Numbered from the stretch's first letter, positions 1-9,439 are shown. The stretch is 64,000 bases of DNA from Devosia lucknowensis (GCF_900177655.1 NZ_FXWK01000001.1:682001-746000), one strand, 5' to 3'. Made by a program: numbers and translations. Notes: a model not told the origin generated them from the sequence alone.

Positions 1-336
1 GCTGCTATCGAGGCGCGCCTGCGCGAGCAGCTGGCGCTCCTTGCGGCCGATGCGTCCCTGCCTCAGGAGCGGATTGCCCAGGAGGCTCTGATCCTCGCCA
101 CCAAGGCCGACATCCAGGAAGAGCTCGATCGTCTGCGCGCCCACATTGCTGCCGCCCGCAAGCTCATTGCCGAGGGCGGGCCGGTCGGCCGGCGGCTGGA
201 TTTCCTCGCCCAGGAGTTCAATCGCGAGGCCAATACGCTCTGCTCCAAGTCGAACGCGGTGGAGCTGACGGCCATCGGTCTTGACCTCAAGGCGGTGATC
301 GATCAACTACGCGAGCAGATTCAGAACATCGAGTAG
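1..336 (+). CDS. yicC: YicC family endoribonuclease, C-terminal part (5' end outside window)
   Basis: The reading frame is open from the first base and stops at TAG 334-336, giving the last 111 residues. It ends in the strongly conserved YicC/DUF1732 C-terminus: G-x-x-LDFLxQEFNREANTLCSKS, followed by an amphipathic helix ending in QIQNIE. YicC proteins are oligomeric endoribonucleases linked to stationary-phase RNA turnover. The gene sits 11 bp upstream of gmk on the same strand, the classic yicC-gmk pairing. The N-terminal half and the start lie outside the window. Confidence 0.93.
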   Translation, partial: AAIEARLREQLALLAADASLPQERIAQEALILATKADIQEELDRLRAHIAAARKLIAEGGPVGRRLDFLAQEFNREANTLCSKSNAVELTAIGLDLKAVIDQLREQIQNIE

Positions 337-347
337 AGACGGGATAA

Positions 348-986
348 ATGGAATTTCAGCGCCGCGGCGTCATGCTGGTGATAGCCTCGCCTTCGGGTGC
401 CGGAAAGTCCTCCATCTCGCGCTCGCTGTTTCAGCAGGACCCCAACATCCGCCTCTCCGTCTCGGTGACGACCCGCGCGCGTCGCACCGACGAAGTCGAA
501 GGCACGCACTATTATTTCGTCGACGTGCCCACCTTCGATCGCATGAAGTCGAATGGCGAGCTGCTCGAATGGGCGCAGGTGCACGACAACTTCTACGGCA
601 CCCCGCGCGCCAGGGTGGAAGAGCAGCTGGCGGCCGGCAACGACATCCTGTTCGACGTCGATTATCAGGGGACGCTGCAGCTCTACGAAAAGAGCCGCGC
701 CGACATGGTCACGGTGTTCATCCTGCCCCCGACCATTCTTGAACTGCGCTCGAGGCTGGAACGCCGGGCGCAGGACAGCGCCGGCACCATCGAGAAGCGC
801 CTGCGCAACGCCAAGATCGAGATGCAGCACTACAGCGAATACGACTACATCATCATCAACAAGGATCTCGAGGCGTCCACCCAGAAGGTGCGATCCATCC
901 TCGCTGCCGCCCGGCTCGAGCGCGACCGGTTGATGAATTTGAACAGCTTTGTCAAAGACCTGCAGAACCAGATAGACTCACTTTAG
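348..986 (+). CDS. gmk: Guanylate kinase
   Basis: 212 residues, normal for guanylate kinase. It phosphorylates GMP (and dGMP) to GDP with ATP in the cytoplasm, feeding GTP and (p)ppGpp pools. The P-loop SPSGAGKSS is at residues 14-22. It is followed by the GMP-binding region with SVTTRARR and the EGxHYYFV motif, and a lid rich in arginines (LRSRLERR). The ATG at 348 follows the yicC stop by 11 bp with a weak GGGAT-like ribosome site, so the two are probably cotranscribed. Confident by family motifs and context. Confidence 0.97.
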   Translation: MEFQRRGVMLVIASPSGAGKSSISRSLFQQDPNIRLSVSVTTRARRTDEVEGTHYYFVDVPTFDRMKSNGELLEWAQVHDNFYGTPRARVEEQLAAGNDILFDVDYQGTLQLYEKSRADMVTVFILPPTILELRSRLERRAQDSAGTIEKRLRNAKIEMQHYSEYDYIIINKDLEASTQKVRSILAAARLERDRLMNLNSFVKDLQNQIDSL

Positions 987-1006
987 GAGGATGAGGTGAG
1001 ACCAGG

Positions 1007-2239
1007 ATGAGCGAAACCCCCGCCATCCGTCGTGGCACGCCCGAATTCCTGCGCGCCAACATCGCCTTCTTCCTGTCGGCCTTTTCGGTCTTTGCCTCGC
1101 TCTATTCGGTGCAGCCCCTGTTGCCCATGTTCGCGCAATACTGGGTGCGCGACGCCGGCACTGCCTCGCTGGCTCTCTCGGCCACGACGGCCACCATGGC
1201 CGTGGCGCTGATCCCCGCCAGCCTGCTGGCCGATCGCCTCGGCCGCCGCCGCCTCATTGTCGGCGCCCTGCTGATCACCGCCATTCTCGGCGCGCTCCTG
1301 CCGTTCACTCAGGTCTGGTGGCAGCTGATCTCCCTGCGGACGCTGATGGGCCTGACCCTGGCCGGCATTCCGGCCGTCGCCATGGTTTACCTCTCCGAAG
1401 AGATGGACCCCGAGGCCCTCGGTTTTTCCATGGGGCTCTACATTGGCGGTACCGCCATCGGCGGCATGGCCGGTCGCGTCATTTCCGGCGTGCTGTCCGA
1501 TTGGCTCGGATGGCGCCTGGGCACCGGCATCCTTGCCGGCCTGATCCTCGCTGCGGCCATTGCGGTCGCGCTGCTCCTGCCGCGGCCGCGCAAGTTCGTG
1601 CGCGATCCCGTTGGTATCGGCGAGCTTCTTCGCCGCTGTCGCGCATCGTTCGACGACGCCGCGCTGCCCTGGCTTTTCGCCAGCGCATTCCTCCTCATGG
1701 GTGGTTTCATCACGCTCTACAACTATGCGGGCTTCCGTCTGGCTCTGCCGCCATTCCTGCTCAGCCACTCGGCCATCGCCGCCATTTTCCTGGTCTATCT
1801 TTTGGGCAGCGTCAGTTCGACCTGGGCAGGCGGCCTCTCGCAGCGCCTCGGGCGCCGCAACGTCTTCTGGGCGCTGGTTGCGCTGATGGGCTCGGGAATG
1901 GCGCTGACCGTGTTCGACGACACGGTTGTTGTCATCCTCGGCCTCGCCATCGCCACCATGGGTTTTTTCGCCGCCCATGGCGTGGCCAGCGCCTGGGTCA
2001 CGCGTCGCGCCCGCACCGGCAAGGCGCAGGCATCTGCCATTTATCTCGTCGCCTATTATCTCGGCGCATCGATCCTTGGCACACTGGGCGGCTACGCCTG
2101 GACCGCCTGGGCCTGGCCCGGCGTCATGCTCGTTAGCGGCGGCGCGGCCGTCCTGGCGCTGCTGGTGGCCATCCGCCTGGTCTTCGTCGCGCCGCTGCCG
2201 GTCCCTGAAACCACGGTGCCGGGACCTCCCGTGCCTTGA
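1007..2239 (+). CDS. MFS transporter (YnfM-like, 12 TM)
   Basis: 410 residues with about twelve hydrophobic segments and the MFS motif A between TM2 and TM3 (LADRLGRRRLIV, near residues 71-82). A second related loop, SQRLGRRNVF, occurs in the C-terminal half. The N-terminus (FxFASLYSVQPLLPMFAxYW) resembles YnfM/arabinose-polymer-type major facilitator permeases, so it is an inner-membrane proton-driven exporter of unknown substrate. The ATG at 1007 is preceded by AGGAGG-like and GGTGAG purine tracts after the gmk stop. The gene converges on rsmA, and a small inverted repeat lies between the two. Substrate cannot be assigned. Confidence 0.85.
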   Translation: MSETPAIRRGTPEFLRANIAFFLSAFSVFASLYSVQPLLPMFAQYWVRDAGTASLALSATTATMAVALIPASLLADRLGRRRLIVGALLITAILGALLPFTQVWWQLISLRTLMGLTLAGIPAVAMVYLSEEMDPEALGFSMGLYIGGTAIGGMAGRVISGVLSDWLGWRLGTGILAGLILAAAIAVALLLPRPRKFVRDPVGIGELLRRCRASFDDAALPWLFASAFLLMGGFITLYNYAGFRLALPPFLLSHSAIAAIFLVYLLGSVSSTWAGGLSQRLGRRNVFWALVALMGSGMALTVFDDTVVVILGLAIATMGFFAAHGVASAWVTRRARTGKAQASAIYLVAYYLGASILGTLGGYAWTAWAWPGVMLVSGGAAVLALLVAIRLVFVAPLPVPETTVPGPPVP

Positions 2240-2294
2240 AGCTGCGAGTTTCCTTGGCGTGCTGTCAGCGCATTCCAGGACCACCCAGAGCTTT

Positions 2295-2317
2295 GTCCTC
2301 CGGTCAAGCCCGAGGAC
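2295..2317. repeat. Dispersed palindrome, family 1 (CTCGGGTCAAGCCCGAG type)
   Basis: GTCCTC and GAGGAC arms enclose a CGGTCAAGCCC core. The element sits between the convergent ends of the MFS gene and rsmA. The same core recurs near 9603, 12316, 21899 and 54780. In this position it could act as a weak bidirectional terminator, although no T-run follows. Confidence 0.7.
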
Positions 2318-2357
2318 GACACGGTGGGAGATTGAACATGAGGGTAGGCGACAGAGC

Positions 2358-3200
2358 CTAGCGCAGCCCCGGCAGCGCCCGCGCCATGGCCAAAAACGCC
2401 TCGATCGGCAGGTCTTCGGCGCGCTCGTCTCCCTTCAGCCCCGCAGCCGCCAGCAGGCCCTCCACCGGCACGCCCAGCGATTTCAGCGATTGCCGCACCA
2501 TCTTTCGCCTTTGCCCAAAGGCGGCCTTGGTCACCTGTTCCACCAGTTTCACCGGCAGACCCTCTTCCACCGGCTTGGGCACGATATGGACAACCGCCGA
2601 GGTAACGTTCGGCGGCGGCACGAAGGCTTGGCGGCCCACATTGAAGGCAATCCGCGCATCCGCCCGCCACCCGGCCAGCACGCCCAGCCGCCCATAGGCA
2701 TCTTCGCCCGGCTTGGCCACGATGCGTTCTGCCACCTCGCGCTGGAACATCAGCGTCAGGCTCTCGAAGAACGGCGGCCACGGCTCCATGGTCAGCCAGC
2801 CGGTCAGCAGTTGCGTGCCGATATTGTAGGGCAGGTTGGCGACGATCCGGGTCGGTCCGTCGGCCAGCAACCGGTAATCCATGTCCATGGCGTCGCCGCC
2901 GATCACTGTCAGCCGGCCCGGATAGGCTTCGGCCACCTCAGCCAGGGCCGGAAGGGCGCGGGCGTCCCGCTCGATGGCAATCACTTCGCGTGCGCCCTCG
3001 GCCAGCAGCGCGCGCGTCAATCCGCCCGGTCCCGGTCCAACCTCGATGACCCGCACTCCCTCGAGCGATCCGCCGACTCGCGCGATCCGGGCAGTCAGGT
3101 TCAGGTCGAGCAGGAAATTCTGCCCCAATTCCTTCTTGGCACGCAGGCCGTGGGTGGCGATCACCTCGCGCAGCGGCGGAAGATTGTCGATCTGGCTCAT
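2358..3200 (-). CDS. rsmA: 16S rRNA (A1518/A1519-N6) dimethyltransferase
   Basis: 280 residues. RsmA (KsgA) dimethylates two adjacent adenines in the 3' terminal hairpin of 16S rRNA late in small-subunit assembly, using S-adenosylmethionine. Visible motifs are [11 protein letters not shown] (22-32), the SAM-binding [10 protein letters not shown] (53-62), IAIERD, and the catalytic NLPYNIGT (122-129). Its ATG overlaps the pdxA stop by 4 bp (ATGA), so the two are translationally coupled in the lptF-lptG-surA-pdxA-rsmA block. Length and motifs are standard. Confidence 0.97.
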   Translation of the reverse strand: MSQIDNLPPLREVIATHGLRAKKELGQNFLLDLNLTARIARVGGSLEGVRVIEVGPGPGGLTRALLAEGAREVIAIERDARALPALAEVAEAYPGRLTVIGGDAMDMDYRLLADGPTRIVANLPYNIGTQLLTGWLTMEPWPPFFESLTLMFQREVAERIVAKPGEDAYGRLGVLAGWRADARIAFNVGRQAFVPPPNVTSAVVHIVPKPVEEGLPVKLVEQVTKAAFGQRRKMVRQSLKSLGVPVEGLLAAAGLKGDERAEDLPIEAFLAMARALPGLR

Positions 3201-4198
3201 GGTCTTTGTGCCGTCATCTGGTCTGCCATGGCGATGGCCGCGGCGAAGCTGGAAGGGGAGCCCTTGCCGGTGCCGGCAAGGTCAAAGGCGGTGCCGTGAT
3301 CGGGTGAGGTGCGCACGATCGGCAGGCCAAGCGTGACGTTGACGCCGGCGTCGAATGCGACGGTTTTGATCGGGATCAGGGCCTGGTCGTGATACATGGC
3401 CAGCACGGCATCGTATTGCCGCCAGTGCGGCGGATAGAACAGCGTGTCGCCGGGCAGGGGACCCACGGCGTGGATGCCTTCCGCCACCGCATCGGCGACG
3501 GCCGGTCCGATGATCTCCACGTCTTCCCGGCCGATCGAACCGCCTTCGCCCGCATGGGGGTTGAGCCCGGCCACCGCGATGCGGGGGGCGGCGATGTGGA
3601 AGCGTTGCCGCAGGTCATGCGCCATCACCCGCAATGTTTCCACGATCAGCGCGCGCGTGATCAGGCCGGGCACGTCCTTGATGGGCACATGGATGGTGAG
3701 CGGCACGGTTCGGAGGTCGTCATGGGCCAGCATCATCACCGGCAACTTCACATGGCCATCAATGGCGCAGAGCTCGGCCAGAAACTCGGTATGCCCCGGG
3801 TGGCGGAACCCCGCATGGTAGAGCGCACCCTTGTGGATCGGCGCCGTCACCACCGCGCGGCAATGCCCGGTCATCGTGTCCTTCACCGCGCGGGCAATCG
3901 CATTGATCACCACCGATGCGGCCTTGTCGCCGGGCTGGCCCGGCGCGTCCTCGACCATACCGTCGATCGGGACCACCGGCAGGGCATCGGCATAGACCTC
4001 CCGGGCATCGTCAATGAGCACCTCGGCAATCCTGATGGCAAGGCCCAGTCGCTTTGCGCGAGCCGCGAGGAAGCCTGCATGGCCATAAACGGCGAAGACC
4101 GGCAGCTGCCGTTCGACGCGCTCGGCAAAGAGGCGCAGCAGCAGGTCGGGACCGATCCCTGCCGGCTCTCCCATGGTTATGGCCAGTGGCGCTGTCAT
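3197..4198 (-). CDS. pdxA: 4-hydroxythreonine-4-phosphate dehydrogenase
   Basis: 333 residues from the ATG at 4198. A longer reading would need a TTG at 4210 and is less likely, because the GGGGGA tract then serves as the ribosome site. PdxA oxidises 4-phosphohydroxy-threonine in the DXP-dependent vitamin B6 pathway. The N-terminal [12 protein letters not shown] signature, the metal-binding [20 protein letters not shown] region, LNPHAGEGG and [11 protein letters not shown] are all present. The gene lies between surA and rsmA, the usual alphaproteobacterial and gammaproteobacterial order, with a 4-bp overlap into rsmA. Confidence 0.96.
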   Translation of the reverse strand: MTAPLAITMGEPAGIGPDLLLRLFAERVERQLPVFAVYGHAGFLAARAKRLGLAIRIAEVLIDDAREVYADALPVVPIDGMVEDAPGQPGDKAASVVINAIARAVKDTMTGHCRAVVTAPIHKGALYHAGFRHPGHTEFLAELCAIDGHVKLPVMMLAHDDLRTVPLTIHVPIKDVPGLITRALIVETLRVMAHDLRQRFHIAAPRIAVAGLNPHAGEGGSIGREDVEIIGPAVADAVAEGIHAVGPLPGDTLFYPPHWRQYDAVLAMYHDQALIPIKTVAFDAGVNVTLGLPIVRTSPDHGTAFDLAGTGKGSPSSFAAAIAMADQMTAQRP

Positions 4199-4284
4199 TG
4201 CGTCCCCCAAAGACAGAACGGCCGCAATGACTTGCGGCCGTCGATATCAGTGTCGTCAGGCTGCGGCCCGTCGGCCGCCCGTCC

Positions 4285-5172
4285 TTACTGGTAGATGATC
4301 TTGGCTTCGCTGCGCAGGCGCTCGAGGTAGGACGCCGCTTGGCTGGTCACCGCTTCGCCGCCGGCCTCGTCGCGCAGGCCACCCTTCACGAAGGTCAGGT
4401 CCTGGGCCTGCACCTTCTGGCACACGGCCAGCATCGACAGGCCGTTGGCGACGGCGCGCGGCTTGCTGATGCCGCCGACATTGAGCCCGGCCAGTTCTTT
4501 GGCAATGGCGTCGGGCAGCTGCGTGGCGTGGCGGCGACCGATATCGACGACGGCCACGTCATTATAGGCCAGCGACAGGTCGACGGCGGTATCGCAGCCG
4601 GCAAAGCTCGACCGGTACTGATTGGCCTGGCCAGAGCGGCTGCCGCCCACGAACGTCACTTCCTTGAGAATGTAGTCGAAGTTCTGGAAGTCCGAGAGCT
4701 GCGCGGCGGCCTGCTGGTCCAGTTCCAGTTCCGAAACCTGGACCTGCGGCACCACGGCCGTCTCGGTCACGCCGTTCCAGGCGATGGCGGCGCGCAGGCG
4801 GTCCTGCAGCGTCGTTCCGCTCACGCCACCCTGCTGCAGCATCTGCGTCAGGCGGTCACGGCTGACATTGAGATTTCGCGAAATCTGCAGGAAGGCTTCG
4901 TCCACCTGCGCGTTCGACACGTTGATCCCGAGGCGCTTGGCCTCCTGCAGCTGGATCGCTTCGTCGATCAGCTGCTTGAGCGCGCCGTCACGTCCGGTGC
5001 TGTTGCCTTCCATGCGGAACAGGCGCAGGCGCTGGTCGACCTGCACGTCGCTGATCGGCTCGCCGTTCACGGTGACGATGGTCGCCGCAAAGGCGGGAAC
5101 GACAGGCGTCAGTGACAGGGCGAGGCCGATGAACATGGCGCCACAGCTGCGCCGAAGGTCTGCAAAGGTCAT
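4285..5172 (-). CDS. surA: SurA-like periplasmic chaperone/peptidyl-prolyl isomerase
   Basis: 295 residues from the ATG at 5172. The frame stays open further upstream, but the signal peptide (basic FADLRRSC, hydrophobic FIGLALSLTPVVP, cut after AFA) fixes this start. The SurA N-terminal fold follows: VNGEPISDVQVDQRLRL, then a helical segment with LIDEAIQLQEAKRLGI. The C-terminal part (DYILKEVTF to ISKPR to MLAVCQK) resembles the short alphaproteobacterial parvulin-like half, so only one such domain is present, unlike the two of E. coli SurA. Role by family: outer-membrane protein folding in the periplasm. It is downstream of lptG and upstream of pdxA. Confidence 0.85.
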   Translation of the reverse strand: MTFADLRRSCGAMFIGLALSLTPVVPAFAATIVTVNGEPISDVQVDQRLRLFRMEGNSTGRDGALKQLIDEAIQLQEAKRLGINVSNAQVDEAFLQISRNLNVSRDRLTQMLQQGGVSGTTLQDRLRAAIAWNGVTETAVVPQVQVSELELDQQAAAQLSDFQNFDYILKEVTFVGGSRSGQANQYRSSFAGCDTAVDLSLAYNDVAVVDIGRRHATQLPDAIAKELAGLNVGGISKPRAVANGLSMLAVCQKVQAQDLTFVKGGLRDEAGGEAVTSQAASYLERLRSEAKIIYQ

Positions 5173-5273
5173 GGTCTGGTCCGCTTCTTGAGTAACGCCT
5201 TCAATGCGGCGTTGTGGCCACGCTGTCAATTGTTCGATGAATACGGCCAAAATCCGTCGATAACGCGCCTGTG

Positions 5274-6347
5274 TCAGGTCCAGCCGTCTTCGCGTCGGAG
5301 CAGCACGGTGACGCCGATGACAATGGCCACCACGGCCGGCCCCACCGCGGCGAATGTCGGGTCCAGCACACCCGTCGATCCGGCCCGATCGGCCATTTCG
5401 GTGATGATGAAAACGACGAAGCCCAGCACGATCCCGTAGAGCACCGCCGGTCCGAACTGGGTGCGCCGGTTGTATCCGGCGGTGAAGGCGAAGGCGATCA
5501 GCAGCGAGCCGGTCAGCACCAGCGGCAGCGCCAGGAGCTTGATGAGCCGCATGGCCGTCGCCGCCCGCACGCTCGGATCGCTGACGCCCCGCTGCAGCAA
5601 TTGCGCCAGCTCGAAAAAGGTCATGTCCTCGGTCGAAGCCAGCTTGAGGCTGATCTCAGCCGCCGTCGAACTGGTGGGCACGCGCGCGTTCGACACCGCG
5701 CGGGCAGGGCCGTCCGGGGAGCGCACCAGCGCTCGCGAGAAGGTCCAGTACCCATCCTGCAGCAGCGCTTCCTCGGCCTCCAGCCGTGGCGTGTCGCCGC
5801 CGGCCAGGTCGAAGAGGGTCACGTCGTTGAGCAGCGATCCGCCCTGGGACATGCGCCGCGCCATCAGCACGTAGTGCTCGCCCGATCCGCGCTGTTCGAG
5901 CCAGATTTCGCCGTCGGGCGTCAGTTGCGCTGTTTGCCCGGGAGGGGTCGGCGCCAGGTCGCGATTGATCTGCGTGCTGATGGTTTCCGCCCCCAGCGCA
6001 ATCACGAAGCTCGCCGCCATCAGCACCAGCACCGGTGCCCGCAGCAGCCGCCAGATCGAAATGCCGCTGGTCTTGATCACCGTCAGCTCGTGCCGCATCT
6101 TGAGGTCCACCAGCCCCAGGATGGCGCCCATCAGCACCGTCACCGGCAGCGTCTTGATGGTCCAGCGCACCGCGCTCATCGCCACCATCAGCACTGCCAT
6201 ATGCGTCCCGCGCTCGTTCGACACGACCGTGAAGCGCCAGGTGTCGAGCGATTCCACCAGCGCGATGAGGCCGTAGAAGATGAACACCGTCGCCCCGATG
6301 CGCGTCGCCAGTCGCGTCAGCACCACCCTGTCGATACGGTTGATCAT
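5274..6347 (-). CDS. lptG: LPS export ABC transporter permease LptG
   Basis: 357 residues from the ATG at 6347, which overlaps the lptF stop by 4 bp (ATGA). LptG is one of the two membrane subunits of the LptB2FG transporter that extracts lipopolysaccharide from the inner membrane. It shows the family layout: three N-terminal TM segments with the coupling-helix sequence RHELTVIKTSGISIWRLL, a periplasmic beta-jellyroll region (about 100-260), and three C-terminal TM segments. The order in the operon (second permease gene) and the motif favour LptG over LptF. Only about 100 bp separate it from surA. Confidence 0.92.
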   Translation of the reverse strand: MINRIDRVVLTRLATRIGATVFIFYGLIALVESLDTWRFTVVSNERGTHMAVLMVAMSAVRWTIKTLPVTVLMGAILGLVDLKMRHELTVIKTSGISIWRLLRAPVLVLMAASFVIALGAETISTQINRDLAPTPPGQTAQLTPDGEIWLEQRGSGEHYVLMARRMSQGGSLLNDVTLFDLAGGDTPRLEAEEALLQDGYWTFSRALVRSPDGPARAVSNARVPTSSTAAEISLKLASTEDMTFFELAQLLQRGVSDPSVRAATAMRLIKLLALPLVLTGSLLIAFAFTAGYNRRTQFGPAVLYGIVLGFVVFIITEMADRAGSTGVLDPTFAAVGPAVVAIVIGVTVLLRREDGWT

Positions 6348-7411
6348 GCCACCGCACTCCGGATCGGCCGCCGCGGCCACAGTCGGTAGGCCAGCAGCGC
6401 CACCGCGACCGCGATCAGCACCACCGCTCCCGTGCCGTTGCCATAGGGACTGTAGGCGCTCAGCCCGCGTTCGCCGAAGGCGATCAGCATCACGAAGGCC
6501 TCGAGCGGCAGCTTGATCCGCGTGCGGTTGCCGCTCGGGAAACCGGCAATGCTCACCACCAGCAGCACCAGCCCGAGCACCCGCAAGGCCTCAGCCGAAC
6601 GATCCACCAGCCGCGTGACGATGGATTGATCCCAGCCGCTCGACAGACCCTGCGCGATAAGGCCAAAACTGTCCGTCTCGGCCAGCCGGTCCACCTGCAG
6701 CGTCTGTTGGGCGAGGCTGTCGACGCTGACGTCATAGCGCGCGAAACGCACCTCCGAATACCGCCCATCGGCCTCGAGATATTGCAGTGTCCCGTCCTGG
6801 AGCTGCAGCACGTAGTCGTCGTCGATCGACATCACCCGCGCCGATGCCGCGATATAGGTGCGCCGCGTTTCCGGGTCGCGCCGGTCGTCGGCGAAGAATT
6901 CGGTGATCTGCCCGCCATCGGCCCGCCCGCCGATCAGCAGGATCACTCCCGGCGTCACCTGCGTAAAGCGGTTCGGCTTCAGCGTCGAGCTGACGAGGTC
7001 CGCCGCCACCTCCGCCGACAGCGTATTGAGCTGCCGGTTGGCCAGCGGCTCGATCACATGCGCGAGCAGCAGCACCAGCACCATCGCCCCGGCGCAGGTC
7101 GTCACCGTCGCCCGCCACAGCCCCGAAAGCCCGCCGCTGGTGTGGATGATATGCAGTTCGTGGCTGGTCTGCAGCGCCGTCAGCGCCCGCACCACGCCGA
7201 TTCCCACGCAGATGTAGAAGAACGACAGCGCCAGCGGCGGCATCGTGTAGAGCGCCTGCAGCGCCAGCGTGCCGAAGCCCTGGCCCTTGACCGACACCAC
7301 GTCGAACGAGCGCAGGCAATTGACCAGCCACAGGAGGAAGCACACGATCCCGAACAGGATCATGGCGTCGGTGGCGAAAAGCTTGGTCAGATAGCGGGTC
7401 AGTCGTGTCAT
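6344..7411 (-). CDS. lptF: LPS export ABC transporter permease LptF
   Basis: 355 residues from the ATG at 7411. The open frame extends 50 codons upstream but without family similarity. It begins MTRLTRYLTKLFATD and has three N-terminal TM segments, the SHELHIIHTSGGLSGLWRA coupling region, a periplasmic beta-rich domain and three C-terminal TM segments (ending LLAYRLWPRR). It pairs with LptG and the ATPase LptB (not in this window). It is the first gene of the minus-strand operon and diverges from holC across 148 bp that must hold both promoters. Confidence 0.92.
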   Translation of the reverse strand: MTRLTRYLTKLFATDAMILFGIVCFLLWLVNCLRSFDVVSVKGQGFGTLALQALYTMPPLALSFFYICVGIGVVRALTALQTSHELHIIHTSGGLSGLWRATVTTCAGAMVLVLLLAHVIEPLANRQLNTLSAEVAADLVSSTLKPNRFTQVTPGVILLIGGRADGGQITEFFADDRRDPETRRTYIAASARVMSIDDDYVLQLQDGTLQYLEADGRYSEVRFARYDVSVDSLAQQTLQVDRLAETDSFGLIAQGLSSGWDQSIVTRLVDRSAEALRVLGLVLLVVSIAGFPSGNRTRIKLPLEAFVMLIAFGERGLSAYSPYGNGTGAVVLIAVAVALLAYRLWPRRPIRSAVA

Positions 7412-7559
7412 GCGGTCGGGGCTGCCGGTCTGCCATGGGCGTGGAACAATCGGGCGGCACCTTGCTGCAGTTCGCGGCAAGGCACAATTGCCCTTCGCCT
7501 TTACCGCATGCCTTTGCGACGCTCTGGCGCAAGGTCCGCGCGGACGATAGGGTGCATTC

Positions 7560-8015
7560 ATGGCCGAAGTTCTGTTCTACCACCTCGAATCGCGCCCGCT
7601 CGAGGCCGTCCTGCCGCTGCTGCTCGAAAAGACGCTCGAACGCGGCTGGCGCGCGGTCGTCGAAGTGGGCTCGCGCGAGCGGGCCGAGGCGATCGATTCC
7701 CAGCTCTGGACCTTTCGCGATGACAGCTTCCTGCCCCATGGCCTGGCCGGTGACGACACCGATGCCGACCAGCCGGTGCTGATCACCACGGGCGAGGAAA
7801 ACCCGAACGGCGCCACCGTCCGCTTTTTTGCCGATAGGGCCGTGCCGCAGTCCGGCGAGGGCTATACGCGTCTGGTCTACCTGTTTTCCGGCCACGATCC
7901 CGACGCCGTCGCCGAGGCGCGCATCGCCTATCGGACGCTCCGCGATGCCGGCAATCAGGTGACCTACTGGCAACAGGACGATGCCGGCCGCTGGATCGAC
8001 AGGACCCGGCAATGA
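7560..8015 (+). CDS. holC: DNA polymerase III subunit chi
   Basis: 151 residues. HolC (chi) bridges the clamp-loader psi subunit and single-stranded DNA-binding protein. The sequence matches the alphaproteobacterial form: FYHLESRPLEAVLPLLLEKTLERGWRAVV, then LWTFRDDSFLPHG and PVLIT, and a C-terminal RLVYLFSGHDPDAVAEAR helix. It diverges from lptF and overlaps the next gene by 4 bp (ATGA). In many relatives pepA lies between lptF and holC; it is absent here. Confidence 0.92.
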   Translation: MAEVLFYHLESRPLEAVLPLLLEKTLERGWRAVVEVGSRERAEAIDSQLWTFRDDSFLPHGLAGDDTDADQPVLITTGEENPNGATVRFFADRAVPQSGEGYTRLVYLFSGHDPDAVAEARIAYRTLRDAGNQVTYWQQDDAGRWIDRTRQ

Positions 8016-8629
8016 CCCCCGATCTCGCCTCGCCCAGCCACCATCGCTGGTACGAGGACGTCTTCGCCATCCTGATCGGCACCACTCTGGTGTCGCTCGG
8101 CATCGCCTTCTACGCCGAGGCGCAGCTCACCACGGGCAGCAGTGCGGGCCTCGCGCTGCTCCTGCAATACATCACCGGCATCCCCTTCGGCTGGCTGTTC
8201 TTTGCCATCAACCTGCCGTTCTATTTTCTCGCCTTCCTGCGCATGGGTCTGCCGTTCACGCTCAAGACCGTGGCCAGCGTGGCGATCGTTTCGGGCTTTT
8301 CTGGTCAGATCTCGGGCTGGATCGATATCGGGTCGATCAACCCGCTCTTTGCCGCGCTGGTCGGCGGTGGCCTCATGGGCCTGGGTATCCTGTCGCTGTT
8401 CCGCCACAAGGCCAGCGTCGGCGGCATCAACATCCTGGCGCTGTATCTGCAGGAGAATTTCGGCATCCGCGCCGGCTATTTCCAGCTCGGCGTCGATGCC
8501 GTTATCCTTGTCATCGCCTTCTTCGTGCTGCCCTTCGATCGCGTGATCTACTCGATCCTGGGCGCGCTGGTGCTCAACATGATCATCGCGCTCAATCACC
8601 GGCCCGGCCGCTATGTCGGGTTCAGCTGA
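8012..8629 (+). CDS. YitT family membrane protein
   Basis: 205 residues with about five to six hydrophobic segments. It carries the YitT/UPF0750 pattern: GxxLVSLGIAFYAEAxLTTGSSAGLALLLQYITGIPFGWLFFAINLPFY near the N-terminus and GGxLMGLGILSLFRHKASVGGINILALYLQE in the middle. These are inner-membrane proteins of unsettled transport function. It is translationally coupled to holC (ATGA overlap) and lacks the C-terminal DUF2179 domain of the longer Firmicutes members. It ends 3 bp from the convergent DUF4344 gene. Confidence 0.85.
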   Translation: MTPDLASPSHHRWYEDVFAILIGTTLVSLGIAFYAEAQLTTGSSAGLALLLQYITGIPFGWLFFAINLPFYFLAFLRMGLPFTLKTVASVAIVSGFSGQISGWIDIGSINPLFAALVGGGLMGLGILSLFRHKASVGGINILALYLQENFGIRAGYFQLGVDAVILVIAFFVLPFDRVIYSILGALVLNMIIALNHRPGRYVGFS

Positions 8630-8632
8630 GCC

Positions 8633-9439
8633 CTATTTGCGGCTGCGATGGGGCAGGTCGTCCACGTAGAGCTGCAGAAATTCCTCCATTAGCTCGTAGC
8701 AGAAGATCACTTCCGTGGTGTTGGTGTCGTAGAAGGCGTTGGACTCCCCGCAGCGCTTCGCCGTGAACTTCACGCGACCGTCGAGCCGGTAGCCCTTGCG
8801 CACTTCCTCGGCGACGCTGTCGAAGATGCCGCTGCCGCGCAGTACCCGCTCCGCCAGCCGCAGCCGCGTTCCGCCGTCGTGATAGGTCACGTCGACCCGC
8901 GTGCCCGTGCCCGTATCCGCCAGCAGGCCGTCCAGCGTCTGGTTCATCATTTCGAAGTCGTAGAAGCAGCTCTGCTGGCGCTCCTGCGGAATGTTGTAGG
9001 CGCGCGCCACGCTCCGGAAGGCCGATCCGTCGGCGCCGATCATCAGGCAGGCGATTTGCATCGCCCGATGCCGGTCCGGACTATATCCCGAGACATAGTC
9101 GAGACCCTCGAAATAGTCGCCGTAATGCTGCCCGGTCAGCACCCATCCGTCCACCGCGTCTTCCAGCGTCTGGTTGGCATCGGGCGTGTTCTTGTTGAGC
9201 AGGATCCAGGTCGCGATATTGTCCGCTGCGTCCTCTTCCTTGCCAAGAACAGGCAGGCCGAGCTTGTCGATCAGCAAGTGCGCGACTTCGTGGTAGAGGG
9301 TGAACAGGCCATTGTTCACGGCAAAGCGCAGCGTATCGGCGCGCTCCTGCTTGCTCAGGCCCGAAAGGTCCTGCGCCTGCGCGGGCAGGGCGACGATGCT
9401 GAGAAAAAGTGCTGCGATCAGGGCCGTCAGGCGGGTCAT
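8633..9439 (-). CDS. Secreted DUF4344 metallopeptidase-like protein
   Basis: 268 residues with a clear Sec signal peptide (MTRLTALIAALFLSIVALPAQAQ). The mature part contains LYHEVAHLLIDKLGLPVLGKEEDAAD: an HEVAH zinc-binding pair followed by an E-E-D-A-A-D segment that could give the third ligand, as in gluzincin-like DUF4344 proteins. Cysteines at CLMIG, SCFYDF, KRCGES and FCYE could form disulfides in the periplasm. Activity and substrate are unknown. It is a single gene, convergent with the YitT gene. Family call from motif memory. Confidence 0.8.
   Translation of the reverse strand: MTRLTALIAALFLSIVALPAQAQDLSGLSKQERADTLRFAVNNGLFTLYHEVAHLLIDKLGLPVLGKEEDAADNIATWILLNKNTPDANQTLEDAVDGWVLTGQHYGDYFEGLDYVSGYSPDRHRAMQIACLMIGADGSAFRSVARAYNIPQERQQSCFYDFEMMNQTLDGLLADTGTGTRVDVTYHDGGTRLRLAERVLRGSGIFDSVAEEVRKGYRLDGRVKFTAKRCGESNAFYDTNTTEVIFCYELMEEFLQLYVDDLPHRSRK

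Noticed and set aside
983-2284. 433-codon antisense open frame over the MFS gene
   Set aside because: Long antisense frames are common in GC-rich genes. The translation is low-complexity (Gly/Arg/Asp/His-rich), has no family motif, and the opposite strand encodes a clear MFS protein.
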